Assembly (NCBI RefSeq): GCF_023703795.1
Contig: NZ_CP098518.1
Coordinates: 1,116,001 to 1,180,000 of the forward strand
DNA length: 64,000 nucleotides
From: Haloplanus sp. HW8-1
GTDB lineage: Archaea; Halobacteriota; Halobacteria; Halobacteriales; Haloferacaceae
Direction: 5' to 3'
A program made the position numbers and the translations under genes. Of the stretch, positions 1 to 11,000 are shown in pieces. Position 1 is the first letter of the stretch. Each line of letters begins with the position of its first letter. The notes under the pieces are model-generated. The model saw only the letters and a program-made list of their open reading frames with translations, had not been told where the DNA came from and did not search any database.

Positions 1-2225
1 ATCCATGCCTCGGAGCCACCTTTGGAGATTGGCTTGAACTGATCGAAATCATTCAGTTCCCAATGCAACCGGGCAAAACGTGTGTCGTCTCCTGTCAGTA
101 ATCCAGGAACGGCATTACAAACAGACTTCCCTTCAACATCTGCATGTTCAGCATCCAGTTTCACTGGAATATTATGGAGGTCCCTAACCGAACGAGGAAC
201 AGAGTAACAGATTGGTGTGCCTGGTATTTTTGAAAACTCAGACAATTTCACCTCAAAGTGTCGCCTGACTCCACTCTCTTGTCCTGAAATTGAATTGAGA
301 AGCTCTCTCTCCTTTGATTTTGTATCTATGTCGTGGAGTCGCAGGAACGTACCCTGTTTTGAATTTGATTTAGTATTCGTCTGGACGACAGTCCCAACAG
401 TACCGACTGTTGCGTTGTCGAGGACGCCGTAGCCAAATTCTGCTAAGAAATCAAACCCCCCTTGGTCTCCAACAAAGTCTTCTCGGAAGCCCCGGAAGGC
501 CCGTTTAAACATGAAACTCCAGGGGACTAGCATACCGACACGACCGCTCTGCTTTGATAGGCTTTCACATGCTTCAAAGAAATTGATGTAAAACTCTGCA
601 GAATAGCTATAACGGTTATTTACATAGTTCTGAACAACGTCCGGCATCCGATTCTGCGACCCATACGGCGGATTCATCAACGCCACGTCGTAGTCCTGCG
701 CCAGAATATCCAACAGACGCACGAAACTCCGCAAGTCCTGCGCCAGGAACGAGTCCCCCTCCCGATGTTGTTCCACCGCCTCCCGCAGACTGTGGAGCAC
801 CTGCCCGAGCGTATGGCTCTCCCGCGGGTCGTCGCCGAGCGTCAACTGCGTACCCCCTACCTCGGCGTCGTCCTCGAACAGGTCCCCGAGGGTGCCGCGC
901 ACGTCGAGCAAACTACCGAGCCCGTGGACTTCCTCGAAGGCGTCGAGGATGCGGTCGAGCGCCTCTTCGACCTCCGGATCGTCGCCGGCGACCTCGTCGA
1001 ACACCGCCTCGACGCCGTCGGCCTCGGCGATCGACGCGTCCGCGCAGACGATCCCGACCTCGGGGATGTTGAAGCCGTCGGCGCCCTCGGCCTCCGCACG
1101 GGTGCGGCCTTTCAAGTAGAGGTTGAACGCCGAGAGCTGACACGCACGCATGTCGAGGTCGACGCCGTAGAGGTTGTGTTCGAGGATCTTTCTAGGAATC
1201 TCCGCGCCGCTCAGGTCGGTCTCGGCGCGCCAGATTCGCTCCAAGACGTCGAACGCATAGAGGAGGAAGTGCCCGCTCCCACAGGCAGGATCGATCACGC
1301 GAAGCTCTTTCGGATGCTCGAACTCGGTCGGATCTCCCTCCTCCTCGCTCGGAACGAGGTAGGTACAGAAGTCGGCGATGTCCGGCGATTCGTCGGGCGA
1401 GAGCGGGCGGTTCTTGCGCTCCTCGGGGGCGAACGACTCCTGAGCGTCGACGACGTCCTGTAACTCACCGGTGTGTTCAAGATAGAGCTTCCCGAGCGAG
1501 TTGTCGGTGAGCATCCGGACGACCCAGTGAGGCGTGTAGAACTGGTTCGCCGGTGGGACGTCCTCAGGTTCGAGGCCCTCACGGTCGCCCTTGCGGCGCA
1601 AGTCGTCGAGCAGTTTGACGTTGTAGTATTCGTAGACCCAGCCGAGCACGTCGTCGGCCCGCCAGACTTCGTCGGGAACCGAATCGAGCTTCTCGCAGAG
1701 TTCTTCGAACGTGTCGTCGTCGGGGTCGATCAAACTGTAGGCCGACGAGCGATCGAAGAGGATCTCGATCTCTTCGGCGAGGTCGTCGCAGGCGTTGTGA
1801 TATGCTTCGAGGATGGCCTCGTCCTCCAGCAGGAACGCCTCGTGGACCAACGTCTCGGCGGCGGGCGTCAGGCCGTCGTCCTTGAAGACGGTGACCTCCT
1901 CGTCGACGAAGTCCCGCACTTCCATGCAGCGCAGTGCTGCGAGGCGATTGACGATGGTGTATCCCACGCCCGTGACGTACTGATCGAAGGCTTCAGACCA
2001 GGTTTCGCCGTCGACGGCCTCGAGTTCGATCGCCTCGACGAGTTGCTGGGTGTCCTCGTCCAGTGAGCCGACATCCCCGGGCTCGTCGTTGAGCCCTCTC
2101 TGCGTGAGTTGGAACTCGACGTTGTCCTCGACGCGCTCCCGCATCTCGGTGACGACGTCTTCGAGGTGTTCACGCTCGTCTTTGTCCAGTTGCGCCTTCC
2201 GTTGGGAGAGAGAATCACTTGCCAT
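1..2225 (-). CDS. pglX: BREX adenine-specific DNA methyltransferase PglX (partial, runs off left edge)
   Basis: Methylates adenine in a host recognition site as the self/non-self mark of the BREX phage-exclusion system. The frame is open from the ATG at 2225 to the window edge, giving about 741 visible residues and no stop. The SAM-binding motif DPACGSGHF lies near residues 312-320 and the catalytic NPPY motif of N6-adenine methylases at about 518-521, the usual spacing in PglX. It is on the same strand as the BrxA/B/C genes upstream but separated from them by about 830 bp that holds two small opposite-strand ORFs, so it may have its own promoter. PglX proteins are typically about 1,200 residues, so roughly the last third is missing here. 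Family assignment is firm; the target sequence cannot be read from sequence. Confidence 0.93.
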   Translation of the reverse strand, partial: MASDSLSQRKAQLDKDEREHLEDVVTEMRERVEDNVEFQLTQRGLNDEPGDVGSLDEDTQQLVEAIELEAVDGETWSEAFDQYVTGVGYTIVNRLAALRCMEVRDFVDEEVTVFKDDGLTPAAETLVHEAFLLEDEAILEAYHNACDDLAEEIEILFDRSSAYSLIDPDDDTFEELCEKLDSVPDEVWRADDVLGWVYEYYNVKLLDDLRRKGDREGLEPEDVPPANQFYTPHWVVRMLTDNSLGKLYLEHTGELQDVVDAQESFAPEERKNRPLSPDESPDIADFCTYLVPSEEEGDPTEFEHPKELRVIDPACGSGHFLLYAFDVLERIWRAETDLSGAEIPRKILEHNLYGVDLDMRACQLSAFNLYLKGRTRAEAEGADGFNIPEVGIVCADASIAEADGVEAVFDEVAGDDPEVEEALDRILDAFEEVHGLGSLLDVRGTLGDLFEDDAEVGGTQLTLGDDPRESHTLGQVLHSLREAVEQHREGDSFLAQDLRSFVRLLDILAQDYDVALMNPPYGSQNRMPDVVQNYVNNRYSYSAEFYINFFEACESLSKQSGRVGMLVPWSFMFKRAFRGFREDFVGDQGGFDFLAEFGYGVLDNATVGTVGTVVQTNTKSNSKQGTFLRLHDIDTKSKERELLNSISGQESGVRRHFEVKLSEFSKIPGTPICYSVPRSVRDLHNIPVKLDAEHADVEGKSVCNAVPGLLTGDDTRFARLHWELNDFDQFKPISKGGSEAW

Positions 2226-2376
2226 AGGAGGGAATGCGTATGCTATGTTCGAATCGCACGACCAGCATTAATGTTGCCGATAGTGGAAGTCCGTACCCTA
2301 TTTGTGGACGAGACTCCGACCCTCCGTTCATGTAAATCATCATCAGGATCGACTGCGTCTGTTTAGTCGATCGCTC

Positions 2377-2820
2377 ATGTCCACACCCCGGAAAAACAGC
2401 AGTGGACCAGACGTAGTGCCATTCCCAATCAAGAGTGCCTTCACAGGAGCCGTCGCCACGACTGTCCTCATACCAGCGTTCGTGAAGATATGCCGTGAGT
2501 CGAGAAGTGTACACCGGACGCTCTCTCCGGAGGGCGGTGTGTTCTCTCGGGAACTATCTACGATCTTCTTGGCTAGTGAATTGGCGTTCGCGATCCTCCC
2601 TATCGCCTCGACGGTCGGTGCGATAGGTGTCGCCCATGTCGACCTGGGCGCAACAGGAGTCGTGCTGTACCCACTCATCTCGTCGGCAGCTATCGGAATG
2701 CTCGCAGGAAGTACGGCGACGGTTGTGACCTGCATGTTGGGTGCGGTCGCGATGGTGATCGTCCGGGCATTCACATCGGCGTCGCGTCACCAACGCCGTC
2801 CGCCAATTCGAGCGCGGTGA
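2377..2820 (+). CDS. Putative small membrane protein inside the BREX locus
   Basis: No family recognised. Starting at ATG 2377 it gives about 147 residues with hydrophobic stretches near residues 21-36 and two or three in the second half, so a multi-pass membrane protein is plausible. A longer reading from 2302 has an arginine-rich, non-haloarchaeal N-terminus and was not chosen. It is antisense to the BREX genes and sits between brxC-2 with its small neighbour and pglX. The opposite strand of the same stretch is also open, so coding status is uncertain. It could be a cargo gene, a BREX accessory membrane factor, or non-coding. Confidence 0.4.
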   Translation: MSTPRKNSSGPDVVPFPIKSAFTGAVATTVLIPAFVKICRESRSVHRTLSPEGGVFSRELSTIFLASELAFAILPIASTVGAIGVAHVDLGATGVVLYPLISSAAIGMLAGSTATVVTCMLGAVAMVIVRAFTSASRHQRRPPIRAR

Positions 2821-2825
2821 TTGCG

Positions 2826-2984
2826 ATGACCGACGATGACGAGCCCAACATGTCCGCGGGCAGGCGCGAACGGGAAGCGATGTATCCCGACCAGGGGGAC
2901 GCCCTCGTTCGTATCGACTACAACAGTCTACCGGGAGACGCTCTCGAAAAGGCGGCCACCTACGAGTCCCTACGAGATCGGTAG
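2826..2984 (+). CDS. Small acidic hypothetical protein
   Basis: The 52-residue reading starts MTDDDEPNMSAGR and is acidic, as expected of a real haloarchaeal protein. It begins 6 bp after the membrane ORF at 2377-2820 and could be co-transcribed with it. Downstream, another frame carries an acidic stretch (DTDWEGNAYSNEDL) up to 3039, so the gene may be longer and frameshifted near 2980. No domain recognised. Confidence 0.35.
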   Translation: MTDDDEPNMSAGRREREAMYPDQGDALVRIDYNSLPGDALEKAATYESLRDR

Positions 2985-3057
2985 CATTCCTTCAGACACG
3001 GACTGGGAGGGGAACGCGTACTCCAACGAAGACCTGTAAGCACTCGCTCGGGCGAAC

Positions 3058-3453
3058 TCACTCCTCCAGTTCAATCGTGTGATGCGGGCTCTCTCGAAGC
3101 GTCGACAACGAGACGTACCGATCCCCCTGCACGAACGCGACTGTTCGGTTCGAGTCGTTGGCTGTCTCGTCGGGTGTGAGCACGATCGATCGCTGGAGAT
3201 CCGACGGGTCTTGATCGAGGGCCTCGGGATGGCCTCCGAGCCGGTTTTGTCGGACGGCGTTTCGGCCCGTCTCGGGTTTGAACCAGAGGGCCGTCGACCC
3301 ACGAATAGCCGCGTCCGAAACTGACGCTACGCCGGTCACTTGGTTGTCGAATGCGACGAGAAAGAGGTCAGATTCGTCGACGAGTGTCTCGAGGATGTCC
3401 TCGCCCAGACGGCTGTTGACGTGTTCGAGCACCGCGAGTAACCTCGACGTCAC
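3058..3453 (-). CDS. Unrecognised small protein in the BREX operon
   Basis: About 131 residues from a GTG at 3453. An upstream in-frame ATG at 3582 was rejected because the added 43 residues are arginine-rich and do not look translated. The protein is acidic, ends HTIELEE, and has no domain I recognise. It follows brxC-2 on the same strand with a gap of about 135 bp, and precedes pglX with an interruption of about 830 bp. Its position suggests a BREX accessory protein, or a truncated remnant of a larger one. No signal peptide or membrane segment is visible. Confidence 0.55.
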   Translation of the reverse strand: MTSRLLAVLEHVNSRLGEDILETLVDESDLFLVAFDNQVTGVASVSDAAIRGSTALWFKPETGRNAVRQNRLGGHPEALDQDPSDLQRSIVLTPDETANDSNRTVAFVQGDRYVSLSTLRESPHHTIELEE

Positions 3454-3587
3454 GCGGTTCTCCCCCCCGCGTATCCGTCGAGAAGAGCGGATTCGTCGTG
3501 CTGGCTCACGTTCACACCCGGCACCAAGTCGTTTCCTGCGAATCCCTGCCCCGGATCTATAGACAGCCACAGGAGCGGGCAAGCGAG

Positions 3588-6500
3588 TTACTCGGGACGG
3601 TTCTCGATTATTACGATGGTATCTTCGTCGAGGGAGTCCAACCGTTGGTTCACTGTGCGGACACGGTCAAGCAAGTCGTTCGCTTCCCGTAGCAGTTCTT
3701 CCGCTCGCTCTTCACCCGGCCGGTCGTCAGCGTCGACACGCCCCGTCACTGTGTGTGTGAGGTCGGCGTTCGGGAGTTCTTCCCGCAGTTCATCCGCCGT
3801 GTGCTCGAGGCGCTCCCACGTGTCTTCACCGGAAATCGGGTCTTTGGCCTCCTCGATCAGGTCTTCGACGCGAGTCGGCTTCGGTGGCGTCGACGACGTC
3901 AACGCCGCGTCGACGGACTCCCGTGTCAGGGTTTCCGGATGCTCAGAGCGGAGTTCTCCGGCGGCGTCCTCGAGCTGTGACCAGAGACTCTCGCCGTCCG
4001 ACTCGTCGAACAGTTCACGAACGGTCGCATAGGTCTCGGCTTGCTGGACAACTACGGTATCGACGACAGTACGCTCCGATAGTGGTTCGCCGTTCCACGC
4101 GGTCTCGAGTAGTGTTGTGAGGTCATCGAGGTCAACGTCGTGAAATTCGCCCGTGGCCGAATCGATAATACGACTGACGTCGTCCTCGTTCGACTGAATC
4201 CAGCGACCAAGGTCTTCACAGATTGCTTCGGAGTTGGATTCAGTGGTGGTGTCTCCCGTAATCCGCCGATACTGCGCCGACGTTTCGTCGACGCGGTGAT
4301 CCACTGCGTCCCGAAGCCGTGACTCGACCGTCGCGACACTGGGGACAGTATTGCTCTCCGCTGTCTCCCGCATACCGGAGGTCACCGACGCATTCGGATA
4401 GAGCGACGTCATCGTGTCCAGCTCGTCGCTGAACCGTTCCCAGAGCGTCGTCCCGTCCTCCTCGACGCCGAAGAGCTCACGAGCCTCCGCGAAAGTCTTC
4501 GCCTCCTCGAGTACCGTGTCGACGTCACTTCCCAAGTCGGACGTGGACAGTTCGTCACCACTGAGGGCTGGCTCGATCGTCGCCTCGAACGTATCGAGCG
4601 TTACGTCGAACTCTCTATTCGCTCCCTTCAGCGTGCGTTTGACGGTCGCACTGTTCTCGTCGACCCACTGGCCGAGTTCGGTCAGCCATTCGTCGATACC
4701 GTCGCCAGTTGGTTCGCCCTCAAGAACGGTGTCAACGAGCGTCCGTACTTTTCTCGGATCGATTATCTTCTCGAAGCGAACCGTCAGCGACGTAAGTCCG
4801 CCTTTCGTCCGAACCTGTCTACCAACCGACGTTGGGTCATTTAGATACTCAGTATTTTGTTTGAGCACGACATCCTCGTTGGAGGTCGCGAGCGTGACGA
4901 GAAGCGCTGCGATCGACTCCTGTGGCGTCCCGCGGTAGTCACCGTTCGCCGTCCGGGTCTGCTGGAGGAGCGTCTCGACGTCGACCGACTTCTGTGACTC
5001 GTACGTGTCGATGAACTCCCGACACCAGCCGGTGACTCCGATCTCGGCGCTGGTGGTATCGACGCCAAGCATCGCGGCGTCCGCGCCCGAGAGCGGCCAT
5101 TCTCCGCTGCCGCGGAAGAACTTCGCCATCGCCTTCGCGTCGTCGACTTCGACGAGCGGCCGTGAGAGCGTCTTCCGAGACGATCCGAACACGGCGTCGA
5201 CCTGATCCTGGACGACATCGTCGAGCACGCTGGAGCGTGCGCCGCGACGTTCGTGGACCGTGTACACCGATGCGTCCTCGAGGATTTCGGTAACCGAGGT
5301 TTCGAGACGGCGCTTGTCAGTCCGGTGTTCGCGCTCGAGTTCCTCGTGGGACTCGGTCTCCTCGTCTAACACCTGTCCCATCCCGATGACGTTGCGAATC
5401 CGCTCGAGCATCGTCTCGGGCACGTCGATGGTGATCAGAACGTGTTCGCCACCATCCGGGCCGTCATTTACATCCTGCCACGTCTCGACCTGCTCGGAGA
5501 TGGTATCGTGTTCGTCTGCCAGCACGCGAACGCGAAGCGCATCGTACTCCGGGGACGGCGCTCGGTCGACCGGTTCGAGGATCGAGTAGTCGTACCGCAG
5601 TGGGACGAGGCGCTCGTCGCCGACGTCGGCCTCGTGACGGCTCCCGTCGCTGCGGAAGAAGTCGTCGCTCTCGCGCAGTCGCGTCTCCAACCACGCCGAC
5701 AGCTGGTGCGGGGAAATCTTCGCGGCCTTGTCCTGCGCCCGGCTGAGGATACTTTCCTGATCCTCGGAGACGAGCGTGTACACTTCGTCGCCTTGGTCGT
5801 TCGTTTCCGTGAGGGCCTTCTGCTTGTCGACGAGCCTTTCCAGCCCCGACCCGGTTCGCTCGACGACGTCGTCGACGGACGCGGTGACGTCGTCGACCAT
5901 CAACCGTCCGAGGTTCCCCGGCGTCGAGGGGACAGCAGGCGTCTGGTTCAGGAGGTAGAGCCCCTTCGCGAGGCGCACTTCCCAGGCGTCTCCGTCACCG
6001 TCGAACGTTGGCACGAGCGTGTTGTCGATCATCTCCTGAACCCACAGCGGGAGGTACGTCGTCTCCTCGACCAGCAGGTCGAACAGGACGTCCCACGTGA
6101 CGAGCGACCCTTCCTCCTCCGACGCCCACCCGAACTTGGTGAACAGCGACCTGACCAGAACGAGCAGTGCCCGCCCCTGGATGTAATCTCGGTCCGTTGA
6201 CCGTCCCTGTGTAATGAGTTCCTGCATCACCGTTCGCAGGAGCGACAGGTCGTACTCGCGGAACGGATAGGACTCGATCGGATCCGGGTCCGCACTCGTC
6301 ACCGAGGAGTACGTATGAAGTGAGAGGTCGGGCATCGACGCCACCATCGACGCGACACGCTCTCTGCCCTCGGGATCGGATTTTTGGAGCCAGCGTTTTC
6401 GGACGATGATCTCCGTGTCCGCTCCTTCGAGTGGGACCTGTTGGTGTGTCCAGTGGTCTTCGGGCGGCTCGCCGATGAGACTCTCCCGTGTATCCGGGAG

Positions 6501-7412
6501 GGAGTACTGTCCGGTGGTGACCACGACCGGGTTGGGCCCACGCTGCAGTGCCTCCATTGTGTCCTCGAACTCACGATAGCGATGGCGACTGTCGCCGACG
6601 AAGAGCGCCACCTCGTCTAACCCGAGCAGCAATTCGGTCCGTTTGCTGCCGTCGTTGAGAGCCTCCGTTGCAGTCTCGACTCGTGAGACGAGGTCCTCGG
6701 GATCGAATTCTTCTGGATCGACATCCGCTTCTGCGGTCTCGATGGAGGCTTTCACGCCCGAACGACTGTCGAGTTCCGTACCAGACGTCTCTTCCATCGC
6801 CGGCAACGCCTCGTAGAGCCAGCTGCGGAGGGACGCCCGTTCTGCGAGCACGTCGTCGAATGTCTTCCCGTCATGCTCGAACGTTCGGAGGGCTTCCCAG
6901 ACCCCATCGTACTCCATGTCCAGTGTCCAAGCCCACTCGAGCAGCCAGTTCGGATCGGTCGGATACCCGAGTTCACGGCCGATCGCCTCGAAGATGAGGA
7001 ACGGCAGCGGGGGCTCTTTCGACGCGTCGCGGTCGAGCAGGTTGAGGAAGACCGGCTTGAGGCGGTCGAGGTGCGAGTCGGTGATAGACCGCTGAAGTTC
7101 GTCGAACCCGGGCCACTGCTCGGCCAGCCTGTCACCCAGGTAGGCGAATTCCGACTCGTCGTCGGCGAGGAGGCCGACTAGCTTCAGGAGGTGAGTCTTC
7201 CCGGAGCCGAACGTCGCGTGGATGTAGAGAAACCGTGCAGCCTCACCGGGATGTGTCTTGATCGTCTCGCCGAGTTCCGTGAGAACCCGCTCGGCACTAT
7301 CCGTTTCGTAGAACTCTCGGACGTCGGTTTCGGCCCGTTCCCGGGCGTTGACTTTCTGTACTTCTTCGAGTTGTCGAGTCGGATCGCTGTGGAAGAGGTC
7401 GTCGATAGTCAT
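3588..7412 (-). CDS. brxC: BREX P-loop ATPase BrxC, second copy
   Basis: Large AAA+-type ATPase of the BREX complex, 1,274 residues, cytoplasmic, required with PglX and PglZ for phage exclusion. Walker A is ATFGSGKTH at about residues 66-74 and Walker B LLLGLDEVALF near 263-273. The rest is acidic and helical, as usual for BrxC/PglY. Its ATG overlaps the end of brxB by 4 bp, so translation is probably coupled. It clearly differs from the other BrxC-type protein at 8026-11772 and is not a recent duplicate. A duplicated brxC is the hallmark described for the haloarchaeal BREX type (type 5). Whether the two form a hetero-oligomer is an inference. Confidence 0.9.
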   Translation of the reverse strand: MTIDDLFHSDPTRQLEEVQKVNARERAETDVREFYETDSAERVLTELGETIKTHPGEAARFLYIHATFGSGKTHLLKLVGLLADDESEFAYLGDRLAEQWPGFDELQRSITDSHLDRLKPVFLNLLDRDASKEPPLPFLIFEAIGRELGYPTDPNWLLEWAWTLDMEYDGVWEALRTFEHDGKTFDDVLAERASLRSWLYEALPAMEETSGTELDSRSGVKASIETAEADVDPEEFDPEDLVSRVETATEALNDGSKRTELLLGLDEVALFVGDSRHRYREFEDTMEALQRGPNPVVVTTGQYSLPDTRESLIGEPPEDHWTHQQVPLEGADTEIIVRKRWLQKSDPEGRERVASMVASMPDLSLHTYSSVTSADPDPIESYPFREYDLSLLRTVMQELITQGRSTDRDYIQGRALLVLVRSLFTKFGWASEEEGSLVTWDVLFDLLVEETTYLPLWVQEMIDNTLVPTFDGDGDAWEVRLAKGLYLLNQTPAVPSTPGNLGRLMVDDVTASVDDVVERTGSGLERLVDKQKALTETNDQGDEVYTLVSEDQESILSRAQDKAAKISPHQLSAWLETRLRESDDFFRSDGSRHEADVGDERLVPLRYDYSILEPVDRAPSPEYDALRVRVLADEHDTISEQVETWQDVNDGPDGGEHVLITIDVPETMLERIRNVIGMGQVLDEETESHEELEREHRTDKRRLETSVTEILEDASVYTVHERRGARSSVLDDVVQDQVDAVFGSSRKTLSRPLVEVDDAKAMAKFFRGSGEWPLSGADAAMLGVDTTSAEIGVTGWCREFIDTYESQKSVDVETLLQQTRTANGDYRGTPQESIAALLVTLATSNEDVVLKQNTEYLNDPTSVGRQVRTKGGLTSLTVRFEKIIDPRKVRTLVDTVLEGEPTGDGIDEWLTELGQWVDENSATVKRTLKGANREFDVTLDTFEATIEPALSGDELSTSDLGSDVDTVLEEAKTFAEARELFGVEEDGTTLWERFSDELDTMTSLYPNASVTSGMRETAESNTVPSVATVESRLRDAVDHRVDETSAQYRRITGDTTTESNSEAICEDLGRWIQSNEDDVSRIIDSATGEFHDVDLDDLTTLLETAWNGEPLSERTVVDTVVVQQAETYATVRELFDESDGESLWSQLEDAAGELRSEHPETLTRESVDAALTSSTPPKPTRVEDLIEEAKDPISGEDTWERLEHTADELREELPNADLTHTVTGRVDADDRPGEERAEELLREANDLLDRVRTVNQRLDSLDEDTIVIIENRPE

Positions 7413-8029
7413 TGGAGATGCACCCCCTGGATCTGGCCGTCGATCTGGTGGGCCGGGTAGTAGTGCCGCGATTCGCCACCGAAGAAACTCAATTTCCCAC
7501 CGACGACGTCTCCAGGGAACGGGATGCCGACCGTGGACTTGACGTTCCGCCGGTCGAGTTCGTCGAGCAGTTCTGACGCGCGCGTGAATGGATACAGACT
7601 GCCGAGGTTGAGCAGGAGCACCACGTGGCTCTGGGTCTCCAGTTGTTCTTCGCTGAGCGCGTGCTCGATCATCTGTTGAACGAGTTCCTCGGCGAGTTGA
7701 TCTTGCATTGTCCCCTCGATACGCTCGCCTGGCGACGTGTCGTCGTCGAGGTCGGCTAGTGAATCGCCCAGGTCGACGAGGAGTTTGTACACGTCGGTCT
7801 GGGGAAGGAGTTCGTCGAGTCGGATCGGCTGAACAGTAACAATGTCCGGAATCTCCGGTGATTCCATTCGACCAGCCGACCAGGTTTCCAGACGGTCTGC
7901 TACCCGGTGTTCGACCGCTGGCTCGACGGCAGCGATAACGAACGGATTACGAATACCGTACTGCCCCTGCGCGAACGTACTCAGTTTCTCCTTGAATTCG
8001 CGGTACGGCGACGAACTGCCGTGGCTCAT
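7409..8029 (-). CDS. brxB: BREX protein BrxB (DUF1788 family)
   Basis: A 206-residue protein of the BrxB family, a small core component of BREX whose biochemical role is not settled. The family signature LLLNLGSLYPFTRASELLDEL followed by a short strand and a P-G-D loop (GIPFPGDVVGG) is seen at about residues 136-178. It sits between the two brxC genes and overlaps each by 4 bp (8026-8029 and 7409-7412), so the three are translated as one unit. No membrane segment or catalytic motif is visible. Assignment rests on that motif, length and context. Confidence 0.85.
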   Translation of the reverse strand: MSHGSSSPYREFKEKLSTFAQGQYGIRNPFVIAAVEPAVEHRVADRLETWSAGRMESPEIPDIVTVQPIRLDELLPQTDVYKLLVDLGDSLADLDDDTSPGERIEGTMQDQLAEELVQQMIEHALSEEQLETQSHVVLLLNLGSLYPFTRASELLDELDRRNVKSTVGIPFPGDVVGGKLSFFGGESRHYYPAHQIDGQIQGVHLQ

Positions 8030-11000
8030 CGAATAATCACCCCTTCGTCCGTCTCCTCGATCTCGAGGGCTTGCTGTTCAACAAGACGCTCCAGACGACG
8101 ATTCAGTTTCTGCCGATCGTCCGGTACGATTCCGATCTGGTCGATGCCGTCGGGCGTCCGAGTGCCAACGATCGACGATAGCTCGTCGAGTCGGGACCTC
8201 ACCTCGGTCGGAGTATATTCGACCGAATCGCCGAGGGGTTCTAACTGCGCTATGTCGTCCGTTACTTCGACGACCTCGTCTGAATCTGCATCACTCGACA
8301 GCATCGTGATGGCGTTCTCGATCGTTTCGTACCACTGCTGGAGACGGCGCATCGGCGTGATGTATTCGCCCTCGAAGGCGATGTGGACGCCTGCTGGGAG
8401 ATCGGTAGCCTGGAGCACCCAGTGATGCTCTTCGATACGGTTGACCAGTTCACCCAAGCCACGTTCGTCAACGAACGCGTTCCACGACCGGTCAAACTCG
8501 GGAGCAAGGTCAGGAACTAACGCTCCGGACAGCGTACTCCACCCGTCGGTCGTCCACCACTCACCGTCGAACGACGATACCGCGGTCGAGCGAGAGACGA
8601 TGGTAGATCGAGCGTCCTCGTCAACCCAGTCGAACTGACGGTTCCCGATCGTTAGTACCGCGTCAATCCGTTGTAGCGTCGAAAGACGCCGGTTCCAGAC
8701 GTCGATTACCTCTTCGACCCACTCCTGTGTCTCGTTCGTCCGGTCGATAACGCCCTCGATACCGTCGTCCTGTGATTTGACCGTTGAGATGCGGTCATCG
8801 GCCGCCTCGATTCGCTCGGTCAGCTCGTCAGCAAACGTCTCGAGTAATTCGGCGACTTCGTCAGTTCGAACGTCCGTGTCGACGACAAGAGTGACGTCTT
8901 CACGAAGTCCGGTAAGCTTCGAGCGAATCTGCTGGTTGGCTTCCTGGAGGTGGATGAGACCATCCGCAACCGTTTCGGTCGTTCCCTTGAAACCGCCCTC
9001 TTCCAGAACATCTGCGGGCGACTTCCATTTGAGTAATGTAAGCCTCGTCGTCGAGAGGCTGTCGAGGTCGAGGACAGCCTCGTCTTCCAGCGTGCTTCCG
9101 TCTTCGTCGATAGGTAGCAGTCGTCCTTTTCGACAGAATCCCCAGATGATCGCACAGAGTGCGGGCCGTGCCTCGTCGTAGAACGGCTTCCGGTCGACGA
9201 TACCGTCGAGGACGGTATTCATATTGAGCCCCTCGTCGCGGCCTTTTAGCTGTCGACCGGTGAGAGACATGACGTTTCGCTGGATCGTCTGTTTACCTTG
9301 GCTCCCATTCTGGTTCGAGGGAACCTGAATCGTTTGCGCCCACGTGGGCAGTGGTGAATCGCCGTCGAGTTCGCGTAGCTCGCGCAGTCGACTCTCGTCG
9401 ACTTGGAGCATCATTGGGTGGAAGTCGTCGGGGAAGGCGACGTCGACCGTGGCCCGAACTGCTTTCGAAAGACCGCGGATGTCCGTCCGATCTTTGACGG
9501 TGTACGAGCCGCTCATCATCGCGCTGGTCAACTTACTGCGGACTGCATCTGCACGCTGTTCGAGGTCACGCTCAACCGCCGGTGGTGGGTCACGTGTCGC
9601 AATCGCGTCGCGAAGCGACCACCACTCGACCAGTCGTTTTCGTAGGTCTTGGAGACCATCAGTGTCTATCTCCCAGTACAGCGTGTCCTCGTCGGTTTGT
9701 CCGGAATCCGTGTCAGGCCGAACGCCCTGAATAGCGATGTCGATATCTAGTCCCCTCTCAGACAACTCACTCGTCTCGAACGTCGTTCCGTCGAGTTCGA
9801 AATGATACGAAACCGGGTACTCGTCGCCGGACTCCCCGTACGGAACTGACTCGGGAAGAGACAGGTCTTGGGTAATCCGTTCCCAGAGATGGTCGTCTAG
9901 CGTTGCGACGACGTCGTCCCAGTCCGGGTCCGCTTCGTTCTCCTCGGTATCGTCGTAGATGAGCCGCTCTTCCTGTGTTGTGAACCGATAGCGTGGTCCA
10001 CTCTCGTCTTGAGCCGGTCGGATAAACTTCCGAAGCCGATCTAGTGATTCCTCGACGCGATTGGTCGTACTGATCCAGGATTGGCCATTCAGGTCATCCA
10101 TGACGGCCACCGCGATGTTCCCCTCGTTCAGTGGGACGATTTCGTGAACGTGCTGGAGCAGGAGTACCGCCTTCGCGACGGCGAGGTCGAACTCCCGGAG
10201 CTCGCTCTGTTCGTCGTCTACCTCGTCCGCGATACCGGTCGTCTCGTCGGGCCCCTCGACGACCCGCATATCCTGTGGGAGGATTTCGCGCAACTCAGGC
10301 TCGATCAACTCGAAAAAGTCGACCAAGGAGACGATCCGGTCTTCCTCGCCATCGTCGACCCAGTCTTTCAGTAGCCCGTGCATGAGCGCAAGGATGGCCC
10401 GTGCTGTTCCCGAAAAGATGGACTTTGCCGGATCGTTCGCCTCCCGACGAAGATTGAACAGAATTTCGAGGAATAATGGCGCGTGATACGGGAGGAACGG
10501 ATAGCATTCGACGAGTTCTTCATCGTCGATCGCGTCGAGCGGCGGCTTCGTGTTCTGCTTGATCTCGTTGTAAACGAGCGACTCAGGCGGTTTCACACCG
10601 GCATCGTCGAGGATTCGGCGAACTGCGTCTTCGCCTGTTTTTGACTTTTGGAAAAGCCGTCGTTTAGCTATGTCACCGACGTGCTTACTCGGTAGCTGAT
10701 ACCGGTGTGGGAACCGGTCTTTGACGATACTGAAATCAGCGCCGTGCGCCGCGAATTTCGGCTGAACGTCTTCGATTCTCGCCTGTGCGGTTGCGACGAG
10801 CTGAATGTCACCATTCCCGATGTCGTCGACGTTCTCTGCAAGCGTCTGAAGCTCGGTGAGACGCTCGAAATCGGTCCCGATGAAGAGGCTCACTTCGTCG
10901 AGCAAAAGAAGGAGCTTGACCGGTTCGCCGAGCTCCTCTTCACGGTCTCGCCGGAGGGATTCGAGGCGGCCAACGACCTCCTCGGGGTCAATATCCGAGG

